Origin: JBDKLC01 sp040384865
Lineage (GTDB): Bacteria > Patescibacteriota > Minisyncoccia > Phycocordibacterales > CAIZLB01
Assembly: GCA_040384865.1 (NCBI GenBank)
Contig: JAZKIM010000013.1
Span: 1-44,295, forward strand
Reading direction: 5' to 3'
Length of the DNA stretch: 44,295 bases
A program made the translations under genes and the position numbers. Positions 14,537 through 22,526 of this stretch are shown here, one piece after another. Under the pieces are notes generated by a model. That model searched no databases. It had not been told where the DNA came from and was given only the letters and a program-made list of their open reading frames with translations. Position 1 is the stretch's first letter. Every line of letters begins with the position of its first letter.

Positions 14537-15484
14537 ATGCCCGAACTCCCCGAAGTACAAACAACAGTCGACGGCATCAAGCGTGTTGCGATTGGCAAAA
14601 AAATTGTCGATGTCTGGACTGACTATAACAGTCCTTTTCATGCGCAGAAGGATAATATAAAGAATCCAGACTTTTTTAAAAGGTTCAGGAAAAAAGTTAT
14701 TGGTGCAAAAATCATCAATTCGACTCGCAGAGCAAAGAACATCTTGATTCATCTTTCAAACGAGCAGACGATACTGCTCCATATGAAAATGACCGGGCAC
14801 GTTATGTTCGGCAAATATGAATTTGATAAAAAGAAAACCAGAGACGCCTGGACTCCAAGCGAAAAGAACAAACATTACAAAGCGCTCGCCGACCCCTTCA
14901 ACAAGTGGATTCATTTTGTACTGACACTAAGCGATGGCAATCATTTGGTGCTTTCTGATATGCGTAAATTTGGGAAGGTCACCCTCATTCCCACCGGGGT
15001 ACTCGAGCAATCGCCTGATTTAAAATTAATCGGGCCAGAACCCCTTGATCCGCAATTTACCTTAAAGATATTTAAGGAAAGAATAAACAAAAAACCGAAC
15101 GGAAAGATAAAGACAGTGCTCATGGACCAATCACTCATCGCTGGAATTGGAAACATTTATTCAGACGAAGTGCTGTGGCGCACAGGCATTCACCCAGAGG
15201 AGCGCGTTTCAAATATCCCTGAGAAAAACTTTAAAACGATGCTTGTTGCTATTAAAAAAACTCTTCGCAAAGGTATTGATTTTGGAGGTGATTCAATGAG
15301 TGATTACAGAAACATAGACGGTGAGCGTGGTAAGTTTCAAGAATATCATCAAGCATATAGGAGAACACACGAATCTTGTAACAAACCTGGGTGCGGCGGC
15401 AGCATCACTCGTAAAATAATTGGCGGGCGTAGTGCACATTTTTGTAATGAGCATCAAAAACTCTTGAAAGCTATTGATAAATAA
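14537..15484 (+). CDS. mutM: Formamidopyrimidine-DNA glycosylase (MutM/Fpg)
   Basis: A 315-residue base-excision repair glycosylase removing oxidised purines. The N-terminus MPELPEVQTTVDGIKR gives the catalytic Pro and Glu; LLHMKMTGHVMFG holds the conserved Lys. The helix-two-turn-helix and QSLIAGIGNIYSDEVLWR are typical, and the C-terminal zinc finger is CNKPGCGG...CNEHQK, with the last position as His rather than Cys. It is longer than usual because of a Lys-rich insert around residues 95-125. A TAGAGT hexamer lies six bases before the ATG. It ends in a shared terminator with nadV. Confidence 0.95.
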   Translation: MPELPEVQTTVDGIKRVAIGKKIVDVWTDYNSPFHAQKDNIKNPDFFKRFRKKVIGAKIINSTRRAKNILIHLSNEQTILLHMKMTGHVMFGKYEFDKKKTRDAWTPSEKNKHYKALADPFNKWIHFVLTLSDGNHLVLSDMRKFGKVTLIPTGVLEQSPDLKLIGPEPLDPQFTLKIFKERINKKPNGKIKTVLMDQSLIAGIGNIYSDEVLWRTGIHPEERVSNIPEKNFKTMLVAIKKTLRKGIDFGGDSMSDYRNIDGERGKFQEYHQAYRRTHESCNKPGCGGSITRKIIGGRSAHFCNEHQKLLKAIDK

Positions 15485-15490
15485 ATAGAA

Positions 15491-15523
15491 AGGCCGGTCA
15501 TTCGCTTCGCGAATGACCGGCCT
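15491..15523. terminator. Bidirectional terminator between mutM and nadV
   Basis: A perfect 15-bp stem, AGGCCGGTCATTCGC with its complement, around a 3-nt loop. It lies 6 nt after the mutM stop and 24 nt before the nadV stop on the opposite strand. No strong T run. Confidence 0.75.
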
Positions 15524-15547
15524 GATGTTCCCGACTTACCCCGCCAT

Positions 15548-16927
15548 CTAGGCCAGAGCACGCTCGCGAATTTCCGCCAGCGTTTGATCGACCATTAGAA
15601 CACCGTTCCAGAAGACAGGCTGAAGCACATTGACCTGACCAAACTGCGCCCGCACTGTCTTGTATTGTCCGCCCTGTTTCACCAAAGCGAGCCGTCCCGC
15701 TTTCGATTTTTTGCCCGGATCAGTGATCGGATCTTTCATGACCTCGCGCCACTCTCCATCAATCTCGATAGCGCAGCACTTGAAGGCAAACTTCTGCGTA
15801 TCGCGATCGATTTTTTGCAAAAGCCCTCCACCTGAGCCGAAGGCAATGTTATCCGCCGACCATTTTGCCTGCTTGAGCACCTCAAGGATGGTGCCGACTG
15901 TTTGATAGTCGATACCGTCACCTTGAATAATCCGCACTTTCGGATTAAGGACTTTATAGCCCTTCGTGTTTTCCTCGTATCCGAACTTTCGGCCCAAGAT
16001 TTCGAGAACCTTCGGCAAAACGATCAAAGGATCGCCGCTGTCAGGCCGAATGACCAGTGTGCCATCACGAGCAAGGACCTCGTCTTTGAGTGACCCTCCC
16101 CACAGTTCTTCACAGGCCTGGTAAATATTGTAGCTATCGCTAACAACCGCTACCAAACCTGTAGGATATCGCTCAAGCATGTTGCGGTATGCAACTGTTT
16201 CATTCTCACGTCCCCACGAAGTAATGGTACTGTGCTCTGCCGCCGGGATCGAAAACCCCGCCATCGATTCGTTGTAGAAACGGCGAGCGACCATCAATGC
16301 TTCGATAGTATCGGTGCCTTTGAAATTAACAAGGTGCGCTGCGCCACCGATGCCTGCAGATTCAACCGACGTGCTGCCGCGAAAGCCGAAGTCATGAAGT
16401 TTGAAGTCGATCTGTTCCGGAGTACCGGTCTCTTCGAGATAACGAAGGATCGTCTGCTTCATATTCCAGCTTTGTGTTGCCACGGTCGTCGGATACCACA
16501 CTTGGACCAGCAAGGTCTCGAGATAGTTGGTCAACCACGGCACCTCAGGATCGGTGTTCATGACCGTCATGAGCACATTGGACGTTGGAATGCGCATACC
16601 CTCTGGCACAGCATTAATGACGATTGGCAGCCTGCCTTGATGTTTTTCCAGAATATGGCGCCAGCCCTTCTCGTTGAAGAGAGCGCTGTTGCCAAAGTGA
16701 GCGGCAAAGATAGCTTTCGCTTCTTCGATTTTCTCTTCGGTCACCACTTGGCCTTCCAAATATTTCTTAATGATCGCTTGAAGACCGAAGAAGAGCACTT
16801 CGTTGTAGCGACCACCGCGGCTTTCGAGGAACGCCATGACCCGCGTGGTTCCTTTCGGATATTGCGGGTAATGCGTAACTTTGTAGCTGTCGGTCAGCGC
16901 CAGAATGTTAATATCATTGATGTTCAT
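15548..16927 (-). CDS. nadV: Nicotinamide phosphoribosyltransferase (NAMPT/NadV)
   Basis: A 459-residue enzyme making NMN from nicotinamide and PRPP. The N-terminus NILALTDSYKVTHYPQYPKGTTRVMAFLESRGG is diagnostic of NAMPT, with further signatures HDFGFRGSTSVESAGIGGAAHLVNFKGTDT, GRENETVAYRNML and LVIRPDSGDPLIVLPKVLEILG. The length matches bacterial NadV. It is the last gene of the nrtR - nadM-nudix - nadV set on the minus strand. GC is higher than in core genes, which fits horizontal gain of the cluster. Confidence 0.95.
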   Translation of the reverse strand: MNINDINILALTDSYKVTHYPQYPKGTTRVMAFLESRGGRYNEVLFFGLQAIIKKYLEGQVVTEEKIEEAKAIFAAHFGNSALFNEKGWRHILEKHQGRLPIVINAVPEGMRIPTSNVLMTVMNTDPEVPWLTNYLETLLVQVWYPTTVATQSWNMKQTILRYLEETGTPEQIDFKLHDFGFRGSTSVESAGIGGAAHLVNFKGTDTIEALMVARRFYNESMAGFSIPAAEHSTITSWGRENETVAYRNMLERYPTGLVAVVSDSYNIYQACEELWGGSLKDEVLARDGTLVIRPDSGDPLIVLPKVLEILGRKFGYEENTKGYKVLNPKVRIIQGDGIDYQTVGTILEVLKQAKWSADNIAFGSGGGLLQKIDRDTQKFAFKCCAIEIDGEWREVMKDPITDPGKKSKAGRLALVKQGGQYKTVRAQFGQVNVLQPVFWNGVLMVDQTLAEIRERALA

Positions 16928-16974
16928 TGCAGTTTGTCTTTCTGTGTTTCTGAGTTTCGTTTGTTGTTTAATTA

Positions 16975-17886
16975 TCAGTTTTTTGTTTCGGTTTTGCAGT
17001 TTTTGTATTCGATATATCTCTCAGCCAACATTTTGTGACTTTCCTGCAAACAATCGACGAGGCCGTCGATTGTTTGCCAGCGCACCTCCTCGAGATCGTC
17101 TCCGGCTTTGATGGGGCCAAAGATATACTTGCCAAGGAAAAGTGCAGTCATAATCTTGTGTTCCGAATTCCGATAGCGGAAATCGTGCACACGATGCGAG
17201 CTAATATATTTGATGTCGCTGATTTCGATGTCCCCAACTTCCTCATGAGCCTCCCTTTTTGCGGCCACTTCCAAACTCTCATCGATCGGATCGACAAAAC
17301 CTCCTGGGAAGCACCAGTCCTTTTGTCCTGCCTTTCGGCCGACAAGAACTTTTGCTTCTTCGGTATGTTCGATAACCACATCGACGGTTTGGAAAGATGT
17401 CGGATAATTTTGATGGGTCGCTGCATAGATCACGCCAGCGCGAAAATCTTCCGTCGGTCGAGCTTTGAGTGCCGCGTGCTTTCGCACGTCAGTTGCCGAA
17501 GTGTTGTAACGCGGATTATATTCCCGCGTCTGTAATTTTCCTTTGTAATGAGGAAGGAAACTGTCTCGTGATCCATATAATACCGGCTCGAAGTTGCCTG
17601 CATGTTTGGCGATAATTTGTTCAAGGTTTTCGGTCCACACCTCATCAGAATGACGATCGTGAATCTTTTCCACGACGGCTTCTGGATATGCCATTTTGAT
17701 CATCATCGCTCGCGTTTCGAAGTCGAGAGGATCCCTCTTTCCGGCAAATGCGACTCGATAGCCGATAATCACCAGCAGTTTTTGATTCTGATGTCGGACA
17801 TGTTCGAGAAAGTCCCGATGTCCCAAATGTAGATAGGGAGTTTGGAAACGCCCCACGACAACGCCCATGGTTTGAGTGTTTTTCAT
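16975..17886 (-). CDS. Bifunctional NMN adenylyltransferase / Nudix hydrolase
   Basis: A 303-residue fusion. Residues about 1-170 are a NadM-type adenylyltransferase with the phosphate-binding GRFQTPYLHLGH (HxGH) and the second nucleotide motif NTSATDVRKH; it would turn NMN and ATP into NAD. Residues about 180-303 are a Nudix domain with GGFVDPIDESLEVAAKREAHEEVG, an almost complete Nudix box that has one extra residue between the first Gly and Glu. Similar fusions are known from several bacteria, where the Nudix half is an ADP-ribose pyrophosphatase. With NadV it forms a two-step salvage route from nicotinamide to NAD. Confidence 0.93.
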   Translation of the reverse strand: MKNTQTMGVVVGRFQTPYLHLGHRDFLEHVRHQNQKLLVIIGYRVAFAGKRDPLDFETRAMMIKMAYPEAVVEKIHDRHSDEVWTENLEQIIAKHAGNFEPVLYGSRDSFLPHYKGKLQTREYNPRYNTSATDVRKHAALKARPTEDFRAGVIYAATHQNYPTSFQTVDVVIEHTEEAKVLVGRKAGQKDWCFPGGFVDPIDESLEVAAKREAHEEVGDIEISDIKYISSHRVHDFRYRNSEHKIMTALFLGKYIFGPIKAGDDLEEVRWQTIDGLVDCLQESHKMLAERYIEYKNCKTETKN

Positions 17887-17917
17887 ACTTAGTGTTCTAT
17901 TGGTTGATTTGTTATGG

Positions 17918-17944
17918 TACTTAGTGTTCTGTACACACTATATA
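17918..17944. promoter_or_regulatory. NrtR-type operator box 1
   Basis: TACTTAGTGT and ACACTATATA are 10-mer half-sites separated by 7 bp; the right half matches the exact inverse at eight of ten positions. An extra left half-site TACTTAGTGT at 17886-17895 overlaps the nadM start codon. Confidence 0.75.
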
Positions 17945-17951
17945 CCTGGCA

Positions 17952-17978
17952 TACTTAGTGTCAATAGTACACTTAGTT
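17952..17978. promoter_or_regulatory. NrtR-type operator box 2
   Basis: TACTTAGTGT, 7 bp, then ACACTTAGTT, with the same spacing and half-site as box 1. Confidence 0.75.
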
Positions 17979-17992
17979 ACAACACAAAAAGA

Positions 17993-18019
17993 ATATTAGT
18001 GTCAAACTAACACTAATTA
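17993..18019. promoter_or_regulatory. NrtR-type operator box 3
   Basis: ATATTAGTGT, 7 bp, then ACACTAATTA: the most symmetrical of the three 10-7-10 boxes. It sits just downstream of the nrtR stop and upstream of nadM. Confidence 0.78.
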
Positions 18020-18036
18020 TGTACTGCAAATTAGGC

Positions 18037-18735
18037 TTATAAGATATCTAAAGATTCCTGCTTCAAAGACGCAAACCTGTAAATAGCAGCTGGGCGCATG
18101 GCACCCTTTTTTCGAACCTGCTCGGTATCGACGATCATTCCAGATGCGAGGACTTTTTTTCTAAAATTCCGCTTATCAAGACCCTCCCCTAACACAATTT
18201 CGTATGCTTGCTGAAGTTCTGACAAGGTAAACTCTCTTGGTAATAAATATTGAATAATGTTCGTGTATTTTATCTTTGATTGTAATCTTTCCAGGGCATA
18301 GGTTGTCATCTCGTTATGATCGTATGCAAGTTTTGGAAGAGTAGCGACCGGGCGCCAAACAGTCTCCACTTCCCCCTTATAAGCACTCGCATCCTCGTCA
18401 TTACAAGTAAGGGCTAGATAGGCAACAGAAACAACACGACCTCGAGGATCGCGATCTACTTTACTGAATGTATAAAGTTGTTCCTTAAAAATTTTATTTA
18501 TACCCGCTTTGTCGCGCAACAATCTCTCAACGGCTTCGTCAGCAGTCTCTTCGGCCTTTACAAGTCCGCCAATATGCGCCCACCACCCTTTATATTGATT
18601 ATTCACTGAGACAACTTGTCCAAGCAGTACATGCAAAGTCTTGTTTATGATCCGAAAACAAACTATGTCTGCGGCGAGCGCTGCAAAGCGAATATTTTCT
18701 GGCATCAAAGACTTTTTTTGAGGCTGATTATTCAT
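18037..18735 (-). CDS. nrtR: NrtR-family NAD-metabolism repressor (Nudix-related regulator)
   Basis: A 232-residue protein. Residues about 10-150 are a Nudix-like domain whose catalytic box is degraded (GGLVKAEETADEAVERLLRDKAGI lacks the REXXEE acidic set), so it senses rather than hydrolyses. Residues about 160-225 form a winged helix (FTLSELQQAYEIVLGEGLDKRNFRKKVLASGMI). This is the NrtR architecture, a repressor of NAD salvage genes released by ADP-ribose in characterised members. It lies just upstream of the operator boxes and the two genes it is expected to control. Confidence 0.93.
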   Translation of the reverse strand: MNNQPQKKSLMPENIRFAALAADIVCFRIINKTLHVLLGQVVSVNNQYKGWWAHIGGLVKAEETADEAVERLLRDKAGINKIFKEQLYTFSKVDRDPRGRVVSVAYLALTCNDEDASAYKGEVETVWRPVATLPKLAYDHNEMTTYALERLQSKIKYTNIIQYLLPREFTLSELQQAYEIVLGEGLDKRNFRKKVLASGMIVDTEQVRKKGAMRPAAIYRFASLKQESLDIL

Positions 18736-18762
18736 TATATAAGTATAGCTTATACTGGATTG

Positions 18763-19245
18763 TTATATTTTCAACACTCTAAAAAGAACAACCCCTGCTG
18801 CAACTCCCACATTTAAAGATTCCTTTTTACCACTCATCGGAATCTCAATGATCGTATCGCACAAACTGAGTATCCTTTTAGGCAAACCCTTTACTTCATT
18901 ACCAACGACAAGCGCTATTTTTTTAGGTGTTTTCATTTTTTTATAATCAATAGAGTCGTCAGACTGCTCAATCGCCACTATTACAAAACCTTCTTTTTTT
19001 AATTGACCGATTGCTTTTGTAATACTTTTCTCATACACCCACGGAATAGTCTTTTCTCCTCCAAGTGCCGTCTTTGCAATTTCCTTTTGCGTTCGACCAA
19101 ACCTATCGATTGGCCTTGGTGTGTAACCACACAAAACAATCTGAGAAACACCAGCCGCGTCTGCAGTACGAAAAATGGACCCTACGTTATGGGCACTACG
19201 AATATCAGGCAAGACAAGAATGGTTTCAACGGTTTTTTTGCTCAT
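18763..19245 (-). CDS. SpoU/TrmH-family RNA 2'-O-methyltransferase
   Basis: A 160-residue SPOUT enzyme with all three family motifs: VLPDIRSAHNVGSIFRTADAAGV (motif 1), KKIALVVGNEVKGLPKRIL (motif 2) and IIEIPMSGKKESLNVGVAAGVVLF (motif 3). It would methylate a ribose in tRNA or rRNA; the target cannot be read from the sequence. It lacks the extra N-terminal RNA-binding domain of RlmB-type members. It is divergent from the DoxX-like gene. Confidence 0.93.
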   Translation of the reverse strand: MSKKTVETILVLPDIRSAHNVGSIFRTADAAGVSQIVLCGYTPRPIDRFGRTQKEIAKTALGGEKTIPWVYEKSITKAIGQLKKEGFVIVAIEQSDDSIDYKKMKTPKKIALVVGNEVKGLPKRILSLCDTIIEIPMSGKKESLNVGVAAGVVLFRVLKI

Positions 19246-19272
19246 TTTTTAATGTATGCTAGCATTACTTCC

Positions 19273-19677
19273 ATGCTTAATCCATTCCCTGAATTGCTCG
19301 ATTTTGGCATCCTCGCCCCAACGCTTATCCGCGTGGCCGTGGCTGTCTTCTTTATTAACTTCGGATGGAACAAACTTACCAAGGAGCGTGAGCATAAAGC
19401 CACATTCTTTGAATCCATAGGTCTTCGACCAGCAGGGGTATACGTCACCCTTCTTGGTATTTTCCAAATAGTTGCTGGTGTTTGTCTCATTGTCGGTGTT
19501 TTCACACAAGTGTTTGCTATTATATGTGCCACTATTGCTCTCGTCTCATACATCATAAAGAAACGACACCCTGAGATGCTCTTCACTCCATCTTCCATCT
19601 ATGCCCTTCTCTTTATCATGGCGTTGTCACTTGTATTCAGTGGGGCCGGCCTCCCAGCTGTCGATTTACCGTTATAA
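19273..19677 (+). CDS. DoxX-family membrane protein
   Basis: 134 residues from the ATG at 19273 (MLNPFPELLDFGIL), seven bases after a TAGCAT hexamer; a longer open frame upstream overlaps the methyltransferase gene and is rejected. Four transmembrane helices carry the DoxX pattern: LIRVAVAVFFINFGWNKL, FFESIGLRPAGVYVTLLGIFQIVAGVCLIVG, VFAIICATIALVSYIIKK and SIYALLFIMALSLVFSGAG. DoxX proteins act in membrane redox or oxidative-stress systems, but the function here is unknown. Confidence 0.88.
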   Translation: MLNPFPELLDFGILAPTLIRVAVAVFFINFGWNKLTKEREHKATFFESIGLRPAGVYVTLLGIFQIVAGVCLIVGVFTQVFAIICATIALVSYIIKKRHPEMLFTPSSIYALLFIMALSLVFSGAGLPAVDLPL

Positions 19678-19719
19678 AGAATAGACACTTGGTGGTTTTA
19701 TGGTATATTTTTGAGCATC

Positions 19720-19740
19720 GCGCGGCATTCTGGGCCGCGC
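19720..19740 (+). promoter_or_regulatory. GC-rich leader hairpin upstream of tRNA-Lys
   Basis: GCGCGGC pairs with GCCGCGC around a 7-nt loop, 4 nt before the mature tRNA 5' end. Probably a precursor structure near the RNase P cut. A possible -10 region TATGGTATAT lies upstream. Confidence 0.45.
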
Positions 19741-19744
19741 ATTT

Positions 19745-19820
19745 GCGCCCATAGCTCAGTCGGTAGAGCACCTGCCTTTTAAGCAGAGGGTCGTAGGTTC
19801 GATTCCTACTGGGCGCACCA
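19745..19820 (+). tRNA. tRNA-Lys (TTT anticodon), CCA encoded
   Basis: The acceptor GCGCCCA pairs with TGGGCGC, then A and an encoded CCA. The anticodon loop CTTTTAA gives TTT, and the T arm GTAGG-TTCGATT-CCTAC is perfect. It heads array C. The 19-nt stretch from its T loop to the acceptor end recurs with one change at 25465-25483. Confidence 0.97.
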
Positions 19821-19895
19821 GATAATTTTCTAGAATTAAAATAGTTGGATTTTAAGGCTTTTTATGGAGTTTGAGTGGCCGGAGAGTAATAGAAC

Positions 19896-20735
19896 TTAAA
19901 AATCTTCTGCTATAAGAAAATACTTCTTAAACAGGCTTTTAATCTTTACAGTCTTCGATATATTCTTTGATATTTTCATTTTGTGAGCGAATCCCTTCTT
20001 CTCTATTATATTTTGTAATAGCCTTACAACTTCATCATTAATTACTTTATAGTTAGAATAGATATTTTCTATTTCAATTACGGCTTTATTATCAAGCCAA
20101 ACCTCAATGAGAAAATCGCCAAAACAATTAACATAGTAAGATTTATCGAAAACATCCTCACCCAGCAAATGACATTTGGCCTGTTTGCCGTCAAAATGCT
20201 TCTTAACTTCTACGTCTAGCAATTTCTTTCCTGCGATTAACTGTACCCACAGTACACCTCGCCTCTTTGCATCCTTTATAATATTTAATTCGCTTTGTTT
20301 ACGTGCTATAAGAAACCACTGGTGAGGGTTATATAGAAAAACTGAGTTCCCGGCAGTAAGTGTTCCCATAAGTAAAGTAAAAGTATGCCCCCAAAACATG
20401 TCCAAGGACTGCAGACTATTGAATTTATATGTTATATATTCTTTTTCTTGAAGTCTCGACGGACTTATTTCCTTAGAATCAGAGGTAGCGGCACCAGCTT
20501 CTGCAAAAAAGTCCCTCATCTTTGAAATCCAAACCTGATGTAAAGAAACCATCTTTTTGTGTAGTACAACAATTTCTTTTGCCTTTAGCTTTCTAATAGC
20601 AAGGTAGACACTTTGTTTAGGTGTATTGAGCCGCACACTTTGGATTTTCTCTATGAGAGAGATGGCCGACAAGGACCCTCCCTTAAGAAGGCTAATGATC
20701 TGAGCCTCAATTGATAAGTCTAAAATTTCTTTCAC
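19896..20735 (-). CDS. Winged-helix protein of unknown family, first gene of array C
   Basis: A 279-residue protein. The N-terminus (residues about 1-70) looks like a winged helix: QIISLLKGGSLSAISLIEKIQSVRLNTPKQSVYLAIRKLKAKEIVVLHKKMVSL. The rest is a mixed alpha/beta domain with no motif I recognise (FWGHTFTLLMGTLTAGNSVFLYNPHQWFLIARKQSE). Very AT-rich. Like the TrmB gene of array A it is the tRNA-proximal gene and points back toward the tRNA, and a 17-bp palindrome lies 30 nt upstream of its start. A regulator or a toxin-antitoxin-like defence component are both possible. Confidence 0.62.
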   Translation of the reverse strand: MKEILDLSIEAQIISLLKGGSLSAISLIEKIQSVRLNTPKQSVYLAIRKLKAKEIVVLHKKMVSLHQVWISKMRDFFAEAGAATSDSKEISPSRLQEKEYITYKFNSLQSLDMFWGHTFTLLMGTLTAGNSVFLYNPHQWFLIARKQSELNIIKDAKRRGVLWVQLIAGKKLLDVEVKKHFDGKQAKCHLLGEDVFDKSYYVNCFGDFLIEVWLDNKAVIEIENIYSNYKVINDEVVRLLQNIIEKKGFAHKMKISKNISKTVKIKSLFKKYFLIAEDF

Positions 20736-20765
20736 CTGTTTATACTAGCAGAATAATGATTGAAA

Positions 20766-20782
20766 GTAAACTAATAGTTTAC
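20766..20782. promoter_or_regulatory. Palindromic operator upstream of the array C winged-helix gene
   Basis: GTAAACTA and TAGTTTAC are perfectly inverted around a single A. It lies in the divergent intergenic region between the winged-helix gene and the membrane-protein gene at 20898. Confidence 0.6.
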
Positions 20783-20897
20783 AAATGCCGTTTTTAGGGC
20801 TTATTTATTGATGTACTGACATAATAAATATATTATTGTATCAAATTGAACTTTGACATTGTGTCCGAGTCAAATAAACAATCAACTAGTTGAATCT

Positions 20898-21503
20898 ATG
20901 TACCTGTTCGATATCCTGCAAAAAATCAGTACCCTTCCTCAAAACACGCACCGCGATGCCGTGGCAAGTACTATCTCCGAGTGGAGACAGAAAAACCCCC
21001 TGGTAGACAAGGTTGCCAAGGGAGAAACAACATTTGAAGCTTCCATTAGTGAGTTAGCGAATGAAAACATCCGGCTCCGCTTTCTGGATGGCAAAGATAC
21101 CTGCAACAACCGCCAATTCCAAGATATATCAAAAAAGACCCTGGAGGATTTCAAAGATGTACTTTCCTTTTGGAGTCTAAGATCAATCGGGCGCGGGCTT
21201 GTATTCTTTGACCTCACAGCAACAGCAGACTTCAAGGCACACGTTAAATGGGCGGCGAGTATGTTTTTAGGAGCCACGATATTCATGTCAGCAGTGATCT
21301 GTGTACTATCTGTATTCATTGCTGAAATCAGGCCATTCATCTTGTTCCTGTCCTGCGTATCGGTAGGCTTTGGTCTGTTTCTCACAATTGCAAACTGCCT
21401 TACCGCTTATCCCCACAACCTCAGAGATAGGCGAAACCTGGCAAAAGAAAAATTGGAGGAAGCCCGATTTTTGGACAAAATGTTCTCTTTGGTCAAAAAG
21501 TAA
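20898..21503 (+). CDS. Two-helix membrane protein, hypothetical
   Basis: 201 residues from the ATG at 20898 (MYLFDILQKISTLPQ). A helical cytoplasmic N-terminal half (residues about 1-100) is followed by two transmembrane helices (WAASMFLGATIFMSAVICVLSVFIAEI and FILFLSCVSVGFGLFLTIANCL) and a basic coiled tail (NLRDRRNLAKEKLEEARFLDKMF). Function unknown. It is divergent from the winged-helix gene and likely under its control. A strong terminator follows at 21512. Confidence 0.65.
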   Translation: MYLFDILQKISTLPQNTHRDAVASTISEWRQKNPLVDKVAKGETTFEASISELANENIRLRFLDGKDTCNNRQFQDISKKTLEDFKDVLSFWSLRSIGRGLVFFDLTATADFKAHVKWAASMFLGATIFMSAVICVLSVFIAEIRPFILFLSCVSVGFGLFLTIANCLTAYPHNLRDRRNLAKEKLEEARFLDKMFSLVKK

Positions 21504-21511
21504 AGCACATT

Positions 21512-21550
21512 AAGACCTCTCCACCTAATAAATGGAGAGGTCTTTACTTA
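21512..21550 (+). terminator. Intrinsic terminator after the 20898 gene
   Basis: AAGACCTCTCCA pairs perfectly with TGGAGAGGTCTT around a 9-nt loop, followed by TACTTAT. Confidence 0.85.
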
Positions 21551-21706
21551 TATACTTTCCTCTTTTTGTAGCGCTCGAATAAAGAGGAGCTTGTTATACA
21601 AACCGTCCATATATTCCCTATTAGATAGGATGGTTATAATATCGTTACGTCTGCCGCACAAATTTTGGATTTCAATAAAATCTGGCTAAGAAACTAGATA
21701 TTGAGA

Positions 21707-21774
21707 GTTCGATTAAATTAATTACAATAAATTAGTCTAGAGTAGAAAAAGACTAGAGTTAATTGGAATCGAAC
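21707..21774. repeat. Imperfect palindromic site with T-loop-like ends (array C)
   Basis: GTTCGATT at 21707-21714 pairs perfectly with AATCGAAC at 21767-21774. Inside, TTAATT matches AATTAA-type bases and TAGTCT pairs with AGACTA. The whole site can fold as a long interrupted hairpin, like a single-stranded integron attC. Both ends mimic the tRNA-Lys T loop (GGTTCGATTCC). The 250 bp around it hold no gene. Confidence 0.62.
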
Positions 21775-21797
21775 CTGTATGGGCTATAATTCTAGGG

Positions 21798-22418
21798 ATG
21801 AAAAGATTTAAAAATTATCTTGGACAATTAAGATTATACTCCTTGGCGGACTTGGTTTTATTACTAATTGCCCTAAATGCTGATACCGCCCAATTCATCG
21901 GGGTTTTGATTCTCCATATCGCCTTTCTTGCGTATTTAGAAAATAAACATTCACACCCATACAGAGCTAAAGTACCGCGATGGGTTGCTTATTTGTTGGC
22001 AATTGTTGGAATTTTCATTTTTAGAAAGATTGAAGGGTTAATTTATTTATTATTTGCTTTCTTATATACTAAAAAAATAAAGAACCTAGGTTTCATGAGC
22101 CCTTTATTTAGGGGTCTGCAGAACTTATTCATCATCGCAGCGATTATCGGCTACCAATCTCCTATAGCATATGTTGCAAGTGGTTTGTTGTTATTAAGAA
22201 ATCTAGCTGGCGATTTTAGAGATTTAGAAAAAGATAAGACGGAAAGAATGAAAACTATTCCAATCTTAATTGGGATGAATCGAAACATTAAACACATTCA
22301 CCTCATATTCACCATCTTTACCTCTACAGTATGGTGGTACCTCTCTCCATTATCCATTCTTTGGCTTTTGCTTATCATCGTCATTCAAGTCTGTACTTAC
22401 AATCTAACCCCTCGATAA
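21798..22418 (+). CDS. UbiA-like prenyltransferase family membrane protein, short
   Basis: A 206-residue polytopic membrane protein with about six helices. NLAGDFRDLEKDKTERMKTIPILIG is the second Asp-rich motif (DxxxD) and following loop of the UbiA superfamily. The first Asp-rich motif (NDxxDxxxD) is not evident and the protein is shorter than the usual 280-300 residues, so activity is uncertain. A TATAAT hexamer lies seven bases before the ATG, so the mRNA is probably leaderless. It is a one-gene cassette between the palindromic site at 21707 and the element at 22434. Confidence 0.78.
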   Translation: MKRFKNYLGQLRLYSLADLVLLLIALNADTAQFIGVLILHIAFLAYLENKHSHPYRAKVPRWVAYLLAIVGIFIFRKIEGLIYLLFAFLYTKKIKNLGFMSPLFRGLQNLFIIAAIIGYQSPIAYVASGLLLLRNLAGDFRDLEKDKTERMKTIPILIGMNRNIKHIHLIFTIFTSTVWWYLSPLSILWLLLIIVIQVCTYNLTPR

Positions 22419-22433
22419 TTTTTCCTAAAACAG

Positions 22434-22460
22434 GTTCTAACATCATCTAATAGAGTGCAC
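22434..22460 (+). repeat. tRNA-Lys-type cassette element, array C
   Basis: GTTCTAACATCATCTAATAG followed by AGTGCAC, resembling the tRNA-Lys 3' end GGGCGCAC. It is 27 bp long, like the tRNA-Ser type, and shares GTTC, AACA, TC and AAYAG with it. It lies 16 bp after the UbiA-like stop. Confidence 0.82.
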
Positions 22461-22526
22461 ACGCTGGTGAGACCTACCGAGAGGTCTGAATTATCCCGAA
22501 TTCAATATGTAAGTTAAAATAAAGCC
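22461..22526 (+). promoter_or_regulatory. Conserved cassette leader with promoter, upstream of pyrE
   Basis: This leader resembles the one after tRNA-Arg at 10998-11049: both have GTGAGAC, CTGAATTA, CGAATTC and ATATGTAAGTTAAAAT in order. AGACCT and AGGTCT can form a 6-bp hairpin here. TAAAAT at 22515-22520 is six bases before the pyrE ATG, as in the array B gene. Confidence 0.75.

Noticed and set aside
15660..17832. Long plus-strand open frames across nadV and nadM
   Set aside because: They are antisense shadows of well-identified genes and have no recognisable products.
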